A stretch of 64,000 bases of DNA from Acanthopleuribacter pedis (GTDB taxonomy: Bacteria > Acidobacteriota > Holophagae > Acanthopleuribacterales > Acanthopleuribacteraceae), in contig NZ_JAFREP010000008.1 of assembly GCF_017377855.1 (NCBI RefSeq), forward strand, positions 248,001-312,000, given 5' to 3'. Under the pieces are notes generated by a model. It had not been told where the DNA came from and made no database searches. It saw only the letters and a program-made list of their open reading frames with translations. Below, piece after piece: positions 25,906 through 33,777 of the stretch. Positions within the stretch are counted from its first letter, which is position 1, and each line of letters opens with the position of its first letter. Position numbers and translations under genes: made by a program.

Positions 25906-26274
25906 TTAGGCTTGTGAGTCTAGAAATAATCGTTTGTTGCCTAAATTTTGTCGATAACCCGTCAATCCGACCTGCCCTTTGTGCAAAATCCGGCGCGCAA
26001 CATCCGCTTCCTTTTGGATCTGATCCAACCGTCTGGCCACCGGATCACAAAGGCTGAGCGTCAGTTTGAGCACGCTCTGCCAGCGCGCTTGTAAGCGGGG
26101 TTCGTCGGCCTTGCGCAATAAGGCGCTAATGCGTTCGCTTTCCTTTTGGGCCGCGGCTAAAAACTCGGTCACCCGTTCCAACTCCTCGGCCTCCATATGC
26201 AGCGCCCAGCGCTTCAGTTGCGGGGGGTAGGTCGTCTCGAATTGTTTGACGGCTTGGTGGAGGGGCTGGGTCAT
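25906..26274 (-). CDS. Small helical protein, possibly a flagellar chaperone (FliT/FlgN-like)
   Basis: 122 residues, almost entirely helical and charged (MEAEELERVTEFLAAAQKES, DPVARRLDQIQKEADVARRI), with a C-terminal GLTGYRQNLGNKRLFLDSQ. Size, helical character and the Tyr-containing tail resemble FliT/FlgN-type chaperones, and it lies first in the flagellin-flaG-fliD cluster. GAGG precedes the ATG. Sequence similarity alone does not prove the role; no FliS was found in the window. Confidence 0.6.
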   Translation of the reverse strand: MTQPLHQAVKQFETTYPPQLKRWALHMEAEELERVTEFLAAAQKESERISALLRKADEPRLQARWQSVLKLTLSLCDPVARRLDQIQKEADVARRILHKGQVGLTGYRQNLGNKRLFLDSQA

Positions 26275-26530
26275 GGTGCCTCATGCGCGGAAGGTTCGGG
26301 GCGTGAATTAAATTGAAATAAGCAGAGATGATGCCAAACTCATTGTAGCTTAAGCGCGCGTCCCTTTTGCGGCAAAACCCGGCCGATACCCGGATTTGTC
26401 CTTGTCAGAACCTTTGCCGGTGATTGAAACTACAGCCAGAACCGGTTTGTTTTAGGTAGGCTTTGCGACATTGTTCGGCTCGCCGGCGATGCCCGGCAGG
26501 GGATGTCGCGAATCCTGGGATGGAGGGGCC

Positions 26531-27706
26531 ATGAAGCGCACTTATCAATGCGGCGCTTGCGCCATGTCAATGTCCGACCCCGTCGACCAGTGTCCCATTT
26601 GTGGGGATCACTTCTTTTGGCGCGTCGTTCCACGTGACGAATCACTGGACGAAGCGCGCCGACGCGCGTTTGTCGCCTTGATGCAATCCCTGATGCAGAA
26701 CCCCATTCCCGAATCCTTTCTCACCCACGGCGGGCACTGTTGGTTGCCGGATACCTACTGGCAATTCGATCCCGAGGGCAAACATCTGCGGCGGCTGGAT
26801 TGGGTGGTTGATTTAGACCTGCACCAGCATAACCCCGCGCCCGCCGAGCCGGCCGAAAGCACGCGCCCGGTGGAAACCGCCGGAGAAAGGTCGGCCAAAA
26901 CGGTGGTTATGCCTGTCGAAAGCGACGATTCGGCTGATGCGTCGCTGATCTTGTTCGAAGAAAACGAGGGCTTGCCCCGCACGGTACCGGTAATTGTGGA
27001 AGAGCCCGATCTCGCCGACACCGCCTTCGATCCCAACGAGGCCTCGGTTTACCTGGTCGATGAGGACGACGCGCCCGATTGGGAGGAAGCGCCGACCCCG
27101 GCCTGGGACCAACCCACGGCCTCGGTGACACCGACCGTACCGGAGCCGCTTGAGTCGAATGACCCGTTTCACAGCATGCCGATGATTGTCGATGAGGAGA
27201 CGGGGGTCGGCAGCCGTGCCACGTCCGCTCAGCCGGAGTTGCCTGAGGTGCCGCTTTTCGGCAGTACGCCGATGGTTGGTGATGTTGCGCGTGGTGAAAG
27301 CCGTCGAGAGTCAGCCGAGACCGCGTCTCCTTTAGCGGCCGCGCGAACCGCCCCGATGATTGTTGAAGGCGACAATCAATTTACCGAGACGGTGGCGCCG
27401 GCCTCGCCGCCACCCGCCGCGCCGCGCCGCGACGCTTCGCTCGAAAACCTTTTGGCCGGGGCGGCCGATCCGGCGTCCGCGCCACCCAAACAGGCGCCTT
27501 CGCGCGCGCGATTGACAGCCGCCGCCGAGGTACCGAAGGGTCCGGTTGCCTTTTCCGAGCGGCCTTTTTTTAAACCCGTGATGGTGTTCCTGCTGACCAT
27601 GTTCCTTTCTTTTTCTTACCTGACCCTTTGTTATTATCGAAACCAGCGTACCCCGGGACCCCCTCCCATAACGACTCAAGGAGATGCTGATGCGGTTTTG
27701 CCCTGA
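26531..27706 (+). CDS. Zinc-ribbon protein with repeated PMIV[DE] motifs and C-terminal membrane anchor
   Basis: 391 residues, not a known family. The ATG at 26531 follows GGAGGGGCC and opens directly into a zinc ribbon (C7xxC10 ... C22xxC25: CGACAMS, CPICGD). Residues about 120-350 are Pro/Ala/Glu-rich and disordered, with a recurring short motif: VPVIVEE, MPMIVDE, TPMVGD, APMIVEG. A single membrane helix (VMVFLLTMFLSFSYLTLCYY) lies 20 residues from the end, so most of the protein is cytoplasmic and tail-anchored. It overlaps the next gene by 17 bases. The motifs look like docking peptides; the ClpX-like ATPase of the same operon is a possible reader (inference). Confidence 0.7.
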   Translation: MKRTYQCGACAMSMSDPVDQCPICGDHFFWRVVPRDESLDEARRRAFVALMQSLMQNPIPESFLTHGGHCWLPDTYWQFDPEGKHLRRLDWVVDLDLHQHNPAPAEPAESTRPVETAGERSAKTVVMPVESDDSADASLILFEENEGLPRTVPVIVEEPDLADTAFDPNEASVYLVDEDDAPDWEEAPTPAWDQPTASVTPTVPEPLESNDPFHSMPMIVDEETGVGSRATSAQPELPEVPLFGSTPMVGDVARGESRRESAETASPLAAARTAPMIVEGDNQFTETVAPASPPPAAPRRDASLENLLAGAADPASAPPKQAPSRARLTAAAEVPKGPVAFSERPFFKPVMVFLLTMFLSFSYLTLCYYRNQRTPGPPPITTQGDADAVLP

Positions 27707-28793
27707 ATGCGGTGCTGAATGCGAAAGTGGTGAAGAGGAATGCCACGAGTGTCGCTTTCCGCTTGCGTTAACCGTGCGGTCCGGCTTGTCCGGGGTGACG
27801 ATTGGGCGTGATCAAGCGGCACGTTGGCATCGGATTGCCGCGTGGCTGCGCCGATCCGGCGTCGTCCTCCACCAAAAAGAAGCGACGGAATTACCGCGTG
27901 GCCAATATTGGTGGGCCTTGCCAGGGGTTGGTGCCTTTATTTTTGCGCTGACGTTGCTTTTTGGTCAGTCCTTGGTGGATATGATTTGGGAGCCGCCCAA
28001 ACCGGTCGTGCCGGTGGTGGATCTCAACCGTGTGAACCGCGACGGGACACCGCGCCAATCCGCCGAATCCGCCGACAGCCAGACCACGGCTTTGATGGAG
28101 GCCCTGAGTACCACCCAGGAGCAACGGGATTTAACGGAGGCTTGGCAGGCTGAATCAACCGTGCCGCGACCCAAGGACCGCGCTGTTTTGCCCAAGCGCG
28201 ATATTTTGGAACACGCGCGGCGGGCGACCCTTTCCGTTCGGGTTGAAGGTAACCAGGCCAAGGGCGCTTTAATTGGCGCCGACGGCCGGTTTTTGGTGCC
28301 CAGTGATTTGGTTGACGCCGCCTTTCGAACCGAAAAACGCAACGTCGCCGGTTCCGGTAGTCTCGAGCAAAAGATGGTGTTTATTCAGCCCGAGGTGATG
28401 CTGGCCGACGGTCGTTGGACCCCTTGTTCACAGGTGGAAGCTTTGCCCGAGTTCGGACTGACCTTGTTGCAATACAGCGGTGGCGAAGGGCTCGCCGATA
28501 CCAAACGCGACTTTAACGTCAGTCTTGACTTGGGGACCAAGCTGTTTCTCCTGCAAGACGATGGTTTCGAGGATTTGCTGGAAGTTCGCGTCGATAATGC
28601 CGTCGCCAACAGTTTTGAAATCAATTTTTGGACCTTAGACGGTGGCTTAGGTCCTCGTGGTCGCGGGGCGCCTGCTTTTGATGAACAAGGCGCGCTGGTG
28701 GGTGTTTACACGCTGGTCGGCGACCGACACGCGGTGGTTTCCCTGCGCGAGCTGCGCGAACGGGCCCCGGGTTCGTACCGTCAAATCCGTTAG
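27690..28793 (+). CDS. Zinc-ribbon membrane protein with degenerate trypsin-like domain
   Basis: 367 residues. The second ATG (27690) is six bases after AAGGAG and is preferred. N-terminal zinc ribbon CPECGAECESGEEECHEC; one membrane helix at about 70-93 (GAFIFALTLLFGQSLVDMIW); a linker; then about 160-365 with the outline of an HtrA/trypsin-like fold (LSVRVEGNQAKGALIGADGR, ending GRGAPAFDEQGALVGVYTL). The usual catalytic positions appear lost: LVPSDLV stands where TxxHVV is expected and GRGAPA where GNSGGP is expected. It is therefore probably a non-catalytic sensor or binding domain in the periplasm. The middle gene of a three-gene unit. Confidence 0.65.
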   Translation: MRFCPECGAECESGEEECHECRFPLALTVRSGLSGVTIGRDQAARWHRIAAWLRRSGVVLHQKEATELPRGQYWWALPGVGAFIFALTLLFGQSLVDMIWEPPKPVVPVVDLNRVNRDGTPRQSAESADSQTTALMEALSTTQEQRDLTEAWQAESTVPRPKDRAVLPKRDILEHARRATLSVRVEGNQAKGALIGADGRFLVPSDLVDAAFRTEKRNVAGSGSLEQKMVFIQPEVMLADGRWTPCSQVEALPEFGLTLLQYSGGEGLADTKRDFNVSLDLGTKLFLLQDDGFEDLLEVRVDNAVANSFEINFWTLDGGLGPRGRGAPAFDEQGALVGVYTLVGDRHAVVSLRELRERAPGSYRQIR

Positions 28794-28815
28794 AACAACC
28801 CTTAGCGAGGATAGG

Positions 28816-29919
28816 ATGACCGTTACATTGGATTCGCCCAAAGCCATTCACGCCCAATTGGGGCGCGACGTTGTCGACCAGGCGGTCGCCCTGGAACAAA
28901 TCTCTGTTGCGCTGTACAAGCACTTACAGCACATTAAGGTCGGCAACATTATGTTGATCGGCAACAGTGGAACCGGCAAAACCACCATCATGCGAAGTAT
29001 CGAGCGCTTGTTTTCCGAGCACGGGGCCGCGATCGGCCACCAAAATACGATTCGCTTAAACGCCAACATCGTGTCGAATGACGAGTCGACCGATCTCGAG
29101 TCGAGTGTGATTTTGGCGCGTCTGGCCCAAAACGCCCACAAGCTCATGGGGAGCAGCCCCAACGTGGATCAGTTTCGTGATTTGATCGAAAACGCGGTTG
29201 TTTTTTTGGACGAGGTCGACAAAATACGTGCCTACGTGGGTGATAAACCGAATCCCCGCGGTATTTTGGCCCAGGAATCACTGCTGACCCTGATTGAAGG
29301 GGAAGGGGTGAGTTTACCGTTGTCGGTTCGCAACGAACAGGGCGGGTTTGATCAACACAAGGTCCCTATCGATACCGGACGCATTCTGTTCATTTGCGGC
29401 GGTGCTTTCGAGGGTTTGTACGACATGGTTTACCGTCGCGTGGCCGGTGGGGAGACACGCGATAAGTTGATTCAGGAATACGTCGTCACCGAAAGCCAAG
29501 AAGATATGGAGCAAAAAATCCACTTTTCACTCAATGATTACGTACGCTACGAGGATATGTTCGAGTACGGCATGACCCCGCAGTTTTTGGGTCGTTTCGA
29601 CGAGGTAATTGTGTTGAACGATCTCACGATAAAAGGGTTGATGCGTATTTTTGTCGATCCGCCCAACTCCTTGTTTCGCGAGGCGCGGCGTTACTTTGCC
29701 AGCCTCGGGATTGAGTTGCAAGCTTCTAAGGAAGCGGTTCAACGCATTGCCGAGCACGCTTACGACAACCACCGTCTGGGCGCGCGTGCGCTGCGCATGG
29801 TTTTCAAACGCATCATGCGCGGTATTGAGTTTGACCCTCACGATCATTATTTGGTGAAGCAGGCCGGTGAGAAGAAGGTGTTGCTATTGACCCGCGATTT
29901 GGTGGATCGCTACTTTTAG
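28816..29919 (+). CDS. ClpX-like AAA+ ATPase lacking the zinc-binding domain
   Basis: 367 residues; the ATG at 28816 has GAGG six bases upstream. Walker A GNSGTGKT (49-56), Walker B VVFLDEVDK (128-136), the ClpX hallmark FICGGAFEGL, and the ClpX C-terminal small domain from MTPQFLGRFDEVIVL to GARALRMVFKRIMR. It lacks the N-terminal Cys4 dimerisation domain of ClpX, the GYVG pore loop (NIVSNDES in that region) and a recognisable IGF loop that docks ClpP. It therefore probably does not feed a ClpP chamber but remodels a specific partner, possibly the two zinc-ribbon membrane proteins encoded just upstream. True ClpX should be encoded elsewhere. Confidence 0.8.
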   Translation: MTVTLDSPKAIHAQLGRDVVDQAVALEQISVALYKHLQHIKVGNIMLIGNSGTGKTTIMRSIERLFSEHGAAIGHQNTIRLNANIVSNDESTDLESSVILARLAQNAHKLMGSSPNVDQFRDLIENAVVFLDEVDKIRAYVGDKPNPRGILAQESLLTLIEGEGVSLPLSVRNEQGGFDQHKVPIDTGRILFICGGAFEGLYDMVYRRVAGGETRDKLIQEYVVTESQEDMEQKIHFSLNDYVRYEDMFEYGMTPQFLGRFDEVIVLNDLTIKGLMRIFVDPPNSLFREARRYFASLGIELQASKEAVQRIAEHAYDNHRLGARALRMVFKRIMRGIEFDPHDHYLVKQAGEKKVLLLTRDLVDRYF

Positions 29920-30185
29920 CCGCGGTGGACTCTTCGCTTAGGGTTCGGGTTCGCGCGGGGAATCGTGTCTTTGACGCACGGGGGCGGTCGGATCGGCTGC
30001 TTGTGACCATGTCAACCGTGGGTGAGAAAAGCGGGCAAACCGCGTGCATGGCCGCTTTAGCTCTCATCAAAGGCTAACAAACCCCTGGTACAAAGGTGTT
30101 TCGCACACGAGGAAGGTTTCGGTGTGTGCCTTCCGTACGCGGTGGTCGTCCCATTGATGCGTTCGCATGGGTGCATGCCTTCTGA

Positions 30186-30361
30186 CCTAAGAAGCGCGAT
30201 AACTCGCGGAAATTTTAGCTAAACCTCTGGGCTGCAACGGCCCGCAAAAATGCTCACCGCACCCAGAGGGTGCGGTCGTGCGCGGCCCCGGTCCGCTTTT
30301 TTCAAGCCATTTCGCTCCAGATCTTTAGCCAAAATCCCTCGCTCTCATCGCGCCTCTTAGG
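30186..30361 (-). repeat. MITE-like dispersed repeat, copy B (well preserved)
   Basis: 176 bp with terminal inverted repeats CCTAAGAAGCGCGA and TCGCGCCTCTTAGG (12 to 13 of 14 positions pair). It is in inverse orientation to copy A at 936-1107. An internal hairpin CCGCACCCAGAGGGTGCGG lies near the middle. The element has no coding capacity. The bases 29920-30185 and 30362-30461 around it show no gene. Any long frame running from it into pstS is an artefact of the open repeat sequence. Confidence 0.8.
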
Positions 30362-30461
30362 TTTGAGCCTCATGTGTATCACGTCTGAACCCCACTCCTG
30401 TAACGGTCCGGTTGGATCCGTTCCTCTCGAGGTTGGGCCGGGAACACCCGCGGAGCATACC

Positions 30462-31466
30462 GTGACAGCTAACCATCGCTTATCTCTACCGCCGGCACGC
30501 CGTTGGTGCCGTCTGTTGTGGGTGTTTTGGATGGTGATCGTGCCGTTGATCGCCCAAGAGTTCACCTTGCTTGACGCCTTGGATGATTTTCCCCGTTACC
30601 AGCGTCGTAGCGGGATTTCAGGAAGCGTGAACAGCGTGGGTTCCGACACCCTTAACAACCTTATGGCGCTTTGGGGCGAGGGTTTTCGCCGTCGCTATCC
30701 CAGTGTCAATTTTCAGGTGGAGGGCAAGGGCTCCAGTACCGCGCCGCCCGCCCTCATGGAAGGTGTTGCGCAAATCGGACCGATGTCCCGCTTGATGAGC
30801 AAGGACGAACTCGATGCTTTTCGCCAAAAAATGGGCTTTCTTCCCACCGCGATTCCCGTTGCGCTCGACGCGCTTGCGATTTACGTTCACAACCAGAACC
30901 CGCTTGTTTCCATTTCCTTGCCCGAACTCGACGCTGCTTTTTCGGTGACCCATCGCGGCGGCCTTGACCGCCGATTGGAAACCTGGAGCGATCTGGGGGT
31001 AACCGGTGTGTTGGGGCGTTATCCCCTGAGTTTGTACGGTCGCAATTCAGCCAGCGGTACCTATGGTTTCTTCAAAATGGCGGCGCTGTTCGGTGGCGAT
31101 TTTCAACCGAGGGTGAAGGAATTGCCAGGCTCGGCCGCCGTCGTGCTCTCTGTATCGCTCGAGCCCGCGTCCATGGGTTATGCCGGCATCGGCTATCGCG
31201 CCGAGGGCGTTCGCGCCCTCCACGTTTCCAAGGATCAGGGGTTGCCCGCCGTGGCACCGGTGGCGCACCGGGTTGTCGACGGTGAATATCCGCTGGGTCG
31301 TGCGCTCTATATTTATGTTGTCAAACCACCGTCGGAAATGTTGCCCGCCGTGGTGGAGGAATTTGTCCAGTTCATCCTGTCGTATGAAGGTCAGCGCATC
31401 GTGGTCAAAAGTGGTTACATTCCCTTGCCGCGCGATGTGGCCAATACCTATCGCCGCGCTTTTTAA
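30462..31466 (+). CDS. pstS: Phosphate ABC transporter substrate-binding protein
   Basis: 334 residues starting at GTG 30462, seven bases after GGAG; a longer in-frame extension would reach back into the MITE-like repeat and is rejected. Signal peptide ending PLIAQ before EFTLLDALDD. The phosphate-binding core is clear: SGSVNSVGSDTLNNLMALW, GSSTAPPALMEGVAQIGPMS, YGRNSASGTYGFFK, GSAAVVLSVSLEPASMGYAG. It would capture phosphate in the periplasm for PstCAB encoded directly downstream. The pattern is that of the PstS type associated with long PstC/PstA. No clear Pho box was seen upstream. Confidence 0.92.
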   Translation: MTANHRLSLPPARRWCRLLWVFWMVIVPLIAQEFTLLDALDDFPRYQRRSGISGSVNSVGSDTLNNLMALWGEGFRRRYPSVNFQVEGKGSSTAPPALMEGVAQIGPMSRLMSKDELDAFRQKMGFLPTAIPVALDALAIYVHNQNPLVSISLPELDAAFSVTHRGGLDRRLETWSDLGVTGVLGRYPLSLYGRNSASGTYGFFKMAALFGGDFQPRVKELPGSAAVVLSVSLEPASMGYAGIGYRAEGVRALHVSKDQGLPAVAPVAHRVVDGEYPLGRALYIYVVKPPSEMLPAVVEEFVQFILSYEGQRIVVKSGYIPLPRDVANTYRRAF

Positions 31467-31498
31467 TCGTTTATCCAGCCGGCTCGGAGCACCCTTTT

Positions 31499-33748
31499 AT
31501 GGTTCAACCACGCACATCCCCCATGTTTCGCGATCAACTCGCGGCCCGGTTTTTCACCCTGGGCGGTGTGTCGGTTTTGCTGAGCCTGATTGTGCTGGTG
31601 GGATTCTTACTTTTTGAGTTGCTGCCGCTGTTCCAAAAAGCCTCGTTAACCTTCGTGGGTCGGGTTCAGCTTGCCAAGGAGGGGGAAGTCCTACTTCATG
31701 TGGGAGCCGACCCCGGCCTGGATCAAGTCTTCACGATTGACCGGCGCGGTTTGCTGCAATGCCACACCTTTTTGGGCCAAGACACCGGTTTGTCCCAGCT
31801 CGATTTAGCCGCCCGCCGCACCCATGTTTCTGCTGAGCGCGTACCTTTGGTTTACGCGCGGCAGGGTTTGGACGATCTTGTCTATTTGTTGTGGGCGGAC
31901 GGTGTTTTACAAATCTACCGACTCGGATTTGAGTTTAGCCGGCCCGGCCAAGGCCCCCGCCGATATACCTTTGTTTCACAATCCATTTTGGAAGTGAAAG
32001 CCGAAAATAACTTTCAAATCGTCGACCGATTTGCGGTGGCTTATGTACCCAGGCAAAAGTTAACCCTGGTGCAGCTTGACGATACCGGCTCGGTTTCAGT
32101 TCACCATTGGTGGTTGCGTGGCACCGCACCGCGTTCGCCTTTTCAGGTTCAAGGCGAAATGGTGCGAGAGCAGGAAGTTGTGCGCCAAAGCTGTTTGGCC
32201 CTGCCGGATGCGCTGGGTGAGCGGCCCGCCGCACCGGCCTTGGACCCGGAGGGACGGCGTTTGTACCTTGGTGACGGCGAAGGCCGACTCGCTGTTTGGG
32301 ATGTTGCCCAAGAGCAGGCGCAACTTTTGGCGACAGCCGGCGTCGCCGTGTCCGGGGGTGGGGTCAAAGAACTGGTGCTCCTGCCGGGCGGCGTATCCTG
32401 CGTCGTGGTCGACGGGGTGGGCGGCATTTCCGTTTGGAACTACCTTACCGCCGGGGTCTCGGCCGGGCGTCTGGTGTCCATCCAAACCATGGACAGGGCC
32501 GCGCGAAGGTCCGCCATGGTGGTGCCGATTCCCGCGGGCAAGGTGTTTGCCACTTACGGCGCGGGGGAAGGGTTGCGTTTGTTCAGTTTGATCAGTCGCG
32601 AACCGCTGTTGCGTTGGGACGACGTGCCCCCCTTGACGGAAATGTACATAGGGCAAGGGGGCGCTTCGATTTTGGGCCTCACCGGAGACCAAAGGTTGCA
32701 CGTGTGGCGATTAGCCCATCTGCAGAAGGCGTTCCAATGGCGCTCGCTGTTTGCCAAAATTTGGTACGAGGGTTATCCCGAGCCGTCCTGGGTCTGGCAG
32801 TCATCCTCGGCCTCCAGCAGCTTCCAACCCAAGCTGAGTCTGGTTCCGCTGATTTGGGGGAGCGTCAAAGGCGCGGTATTCGGCATGTTGTTTTCATTTC
32901 CCCTGGCCGTGCTTTGCGCCATTTATGTCAGCTTCTTGATGCACCCGAAATGGCGCCTGTGGATCAAGCCCGGGGTCGAGCTGATGTCCGCCATGCCAAC
33001 CGTGGTTATCGGCTTTTTTGTTGCAATGTGGTTTTCGCCCATTGTGCATGACGACTTGCTAGGCCTGGTCGGGGTGATGATTATGTTCCCCCTCTTGATC
33101 GGCTTGGCCCTGCTGGTGCTTTTGCGAAGCAAGCGCGGCGTTACCGGGCGCGAGTTTCTCTGGGGCATGCCGATTTTTTTCCTTGCCCTATGGGGCGCCT
33201 TTCACCTCGGATCCTACCTGGAATCCCACTTCTTTTCTCCCAGCTTTAGCCTGTGGCTGTACGAACGTTTTTCCGTGCGTTTGGAGCAGCGCAATAGTTT
33301 GGTGGTGGCTTTTGGGCTGGGCCTTGCCGTCATTCCCCTGGTCTTCACCGTCACGGAGGATGCACTTTCCGGGGTTCCCAAATCCTTGGTTGCCGCCGCC
33401 ACCGCGCTCGGTAGCAGTCGTTGGCAAACCTTGCGGTATGTCGTTTTGCCGCGCGCTTTCCCCGGCATGGTTGTGGCCGGCCTAATGGGGTTTGGCCGGG
33501 TTTTGGGCGAAACCATGATTGTGCTTATTGCCTCGGGGAACACCCCGATTATCAGCGCCAACCCGCTTAACGGGATGCGCAGCTTGGCCGCCAACATGGT
33601 GGTGGAGATTTCCGAGGCTTCCGTGGACAGCCGACTTTATCGGGTGTTGATTCTTTCCGCGGTACTCCTGCTGGTGGTGACCTTTGTGGTGAACACGCTG
33701 GCCGCCTTGTTACGCATGCGTATCAAGCGAGGGCATTATGAATATTGA
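31499..33748 (+). CDS. pstC: Phosphate ABC transporter permease with large periplasmic domain
   Basis: 749 residues, about 2.4 times normal PstC. Residues 17-45 form a membrane helix; about 46-440 form a large extracytoplasmic region with repeated beta-strand/GLDQVFTIDRRG-like and VWDVAQ, VWRLAH segments suggesting a seven-bladed propeller; the last 300 residues are the permease proper with six helices and the EAA loop (ALSGVPKSLVAAATALGSSR, LPRAFPGMVVAGLMGFGRVL). Similar long PstC occurs in some Gammaproteobacteria. It follows pstS by 32 bases and overlaps an upstream-extended form of pstA. Confidence 0.9.
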   Translation: MVQPRTSPMFRDQLAARFFTLGGVSVLLSLIVLVGFLLFELLPLFQKASLTFVGRVQLAKEGEVLLHVGADPGLDQVFTIDRRGLLQCHTFLGQDTGLSQLDLAARRTHVSAERVPLVYARQGLDDLVYLLWADGVLQIYRLGFEFSRPGQGPRRYTFVSQSILEVKAENNFQIVDRFAVAYVPRQKLTLVQLDDTGSVSVHHWWLRGTAPRSPFQVQGEMVREQEVVRQSCLALPDALGERPAAPALDPEGRRLYLGDGEGRLAVWDVAQEQAQLLATAGVAVSGGGVKELVLLPGGVSCVVVDGVGGISVWNYLTAGVSAGRLVSIQTMDRAARRSAMVVPIPAGKVFATYGAGEGLRLFSLISREPLLRWDDVPPLTEMYIGQGGASILGLTGDQRLHVWRLAHLQKAFQWRSLFAKIWYEGYPEPSWVWQSSSASSSFQPKLSLVPLIWGSVKGAVFGMLFSFPLAVLCAIYVSFLMHPKWRLWIKPGVELMSAMPTVVIGFFVAMWFSPIVHDDLLGLVGVMIMFPLLIGLALLVLLRSKRGVTGREFLWGMPIFFLALWGAFHLGSYLESHFFSPSFSLWLYERFSVRLEQRNSLVVAFGLGLAVIPLVFTVTEDALSGVPKSLVAAATALGSSRWQTLRYVVLPRAFPGMVVAGLMGFGRVLGETMIVLIASGNTPIISANPLNGMRSLAANMVVEISEASVDSRLYRVLILSAVLLLVVTFVVNTLAALLRMRIKRGHYEY

Positions 33749-33777
33749 CGCGAATCACCTGGACCAAGGAGGCCGTT

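Noticed and set aside
30270..30461. Upstream extension of pstS
   Set aside because: It runs back into the MITE-like repeat, has no ribosome-binding site, and the GTG at 30462 with GGAG opens a proper signal peptide.
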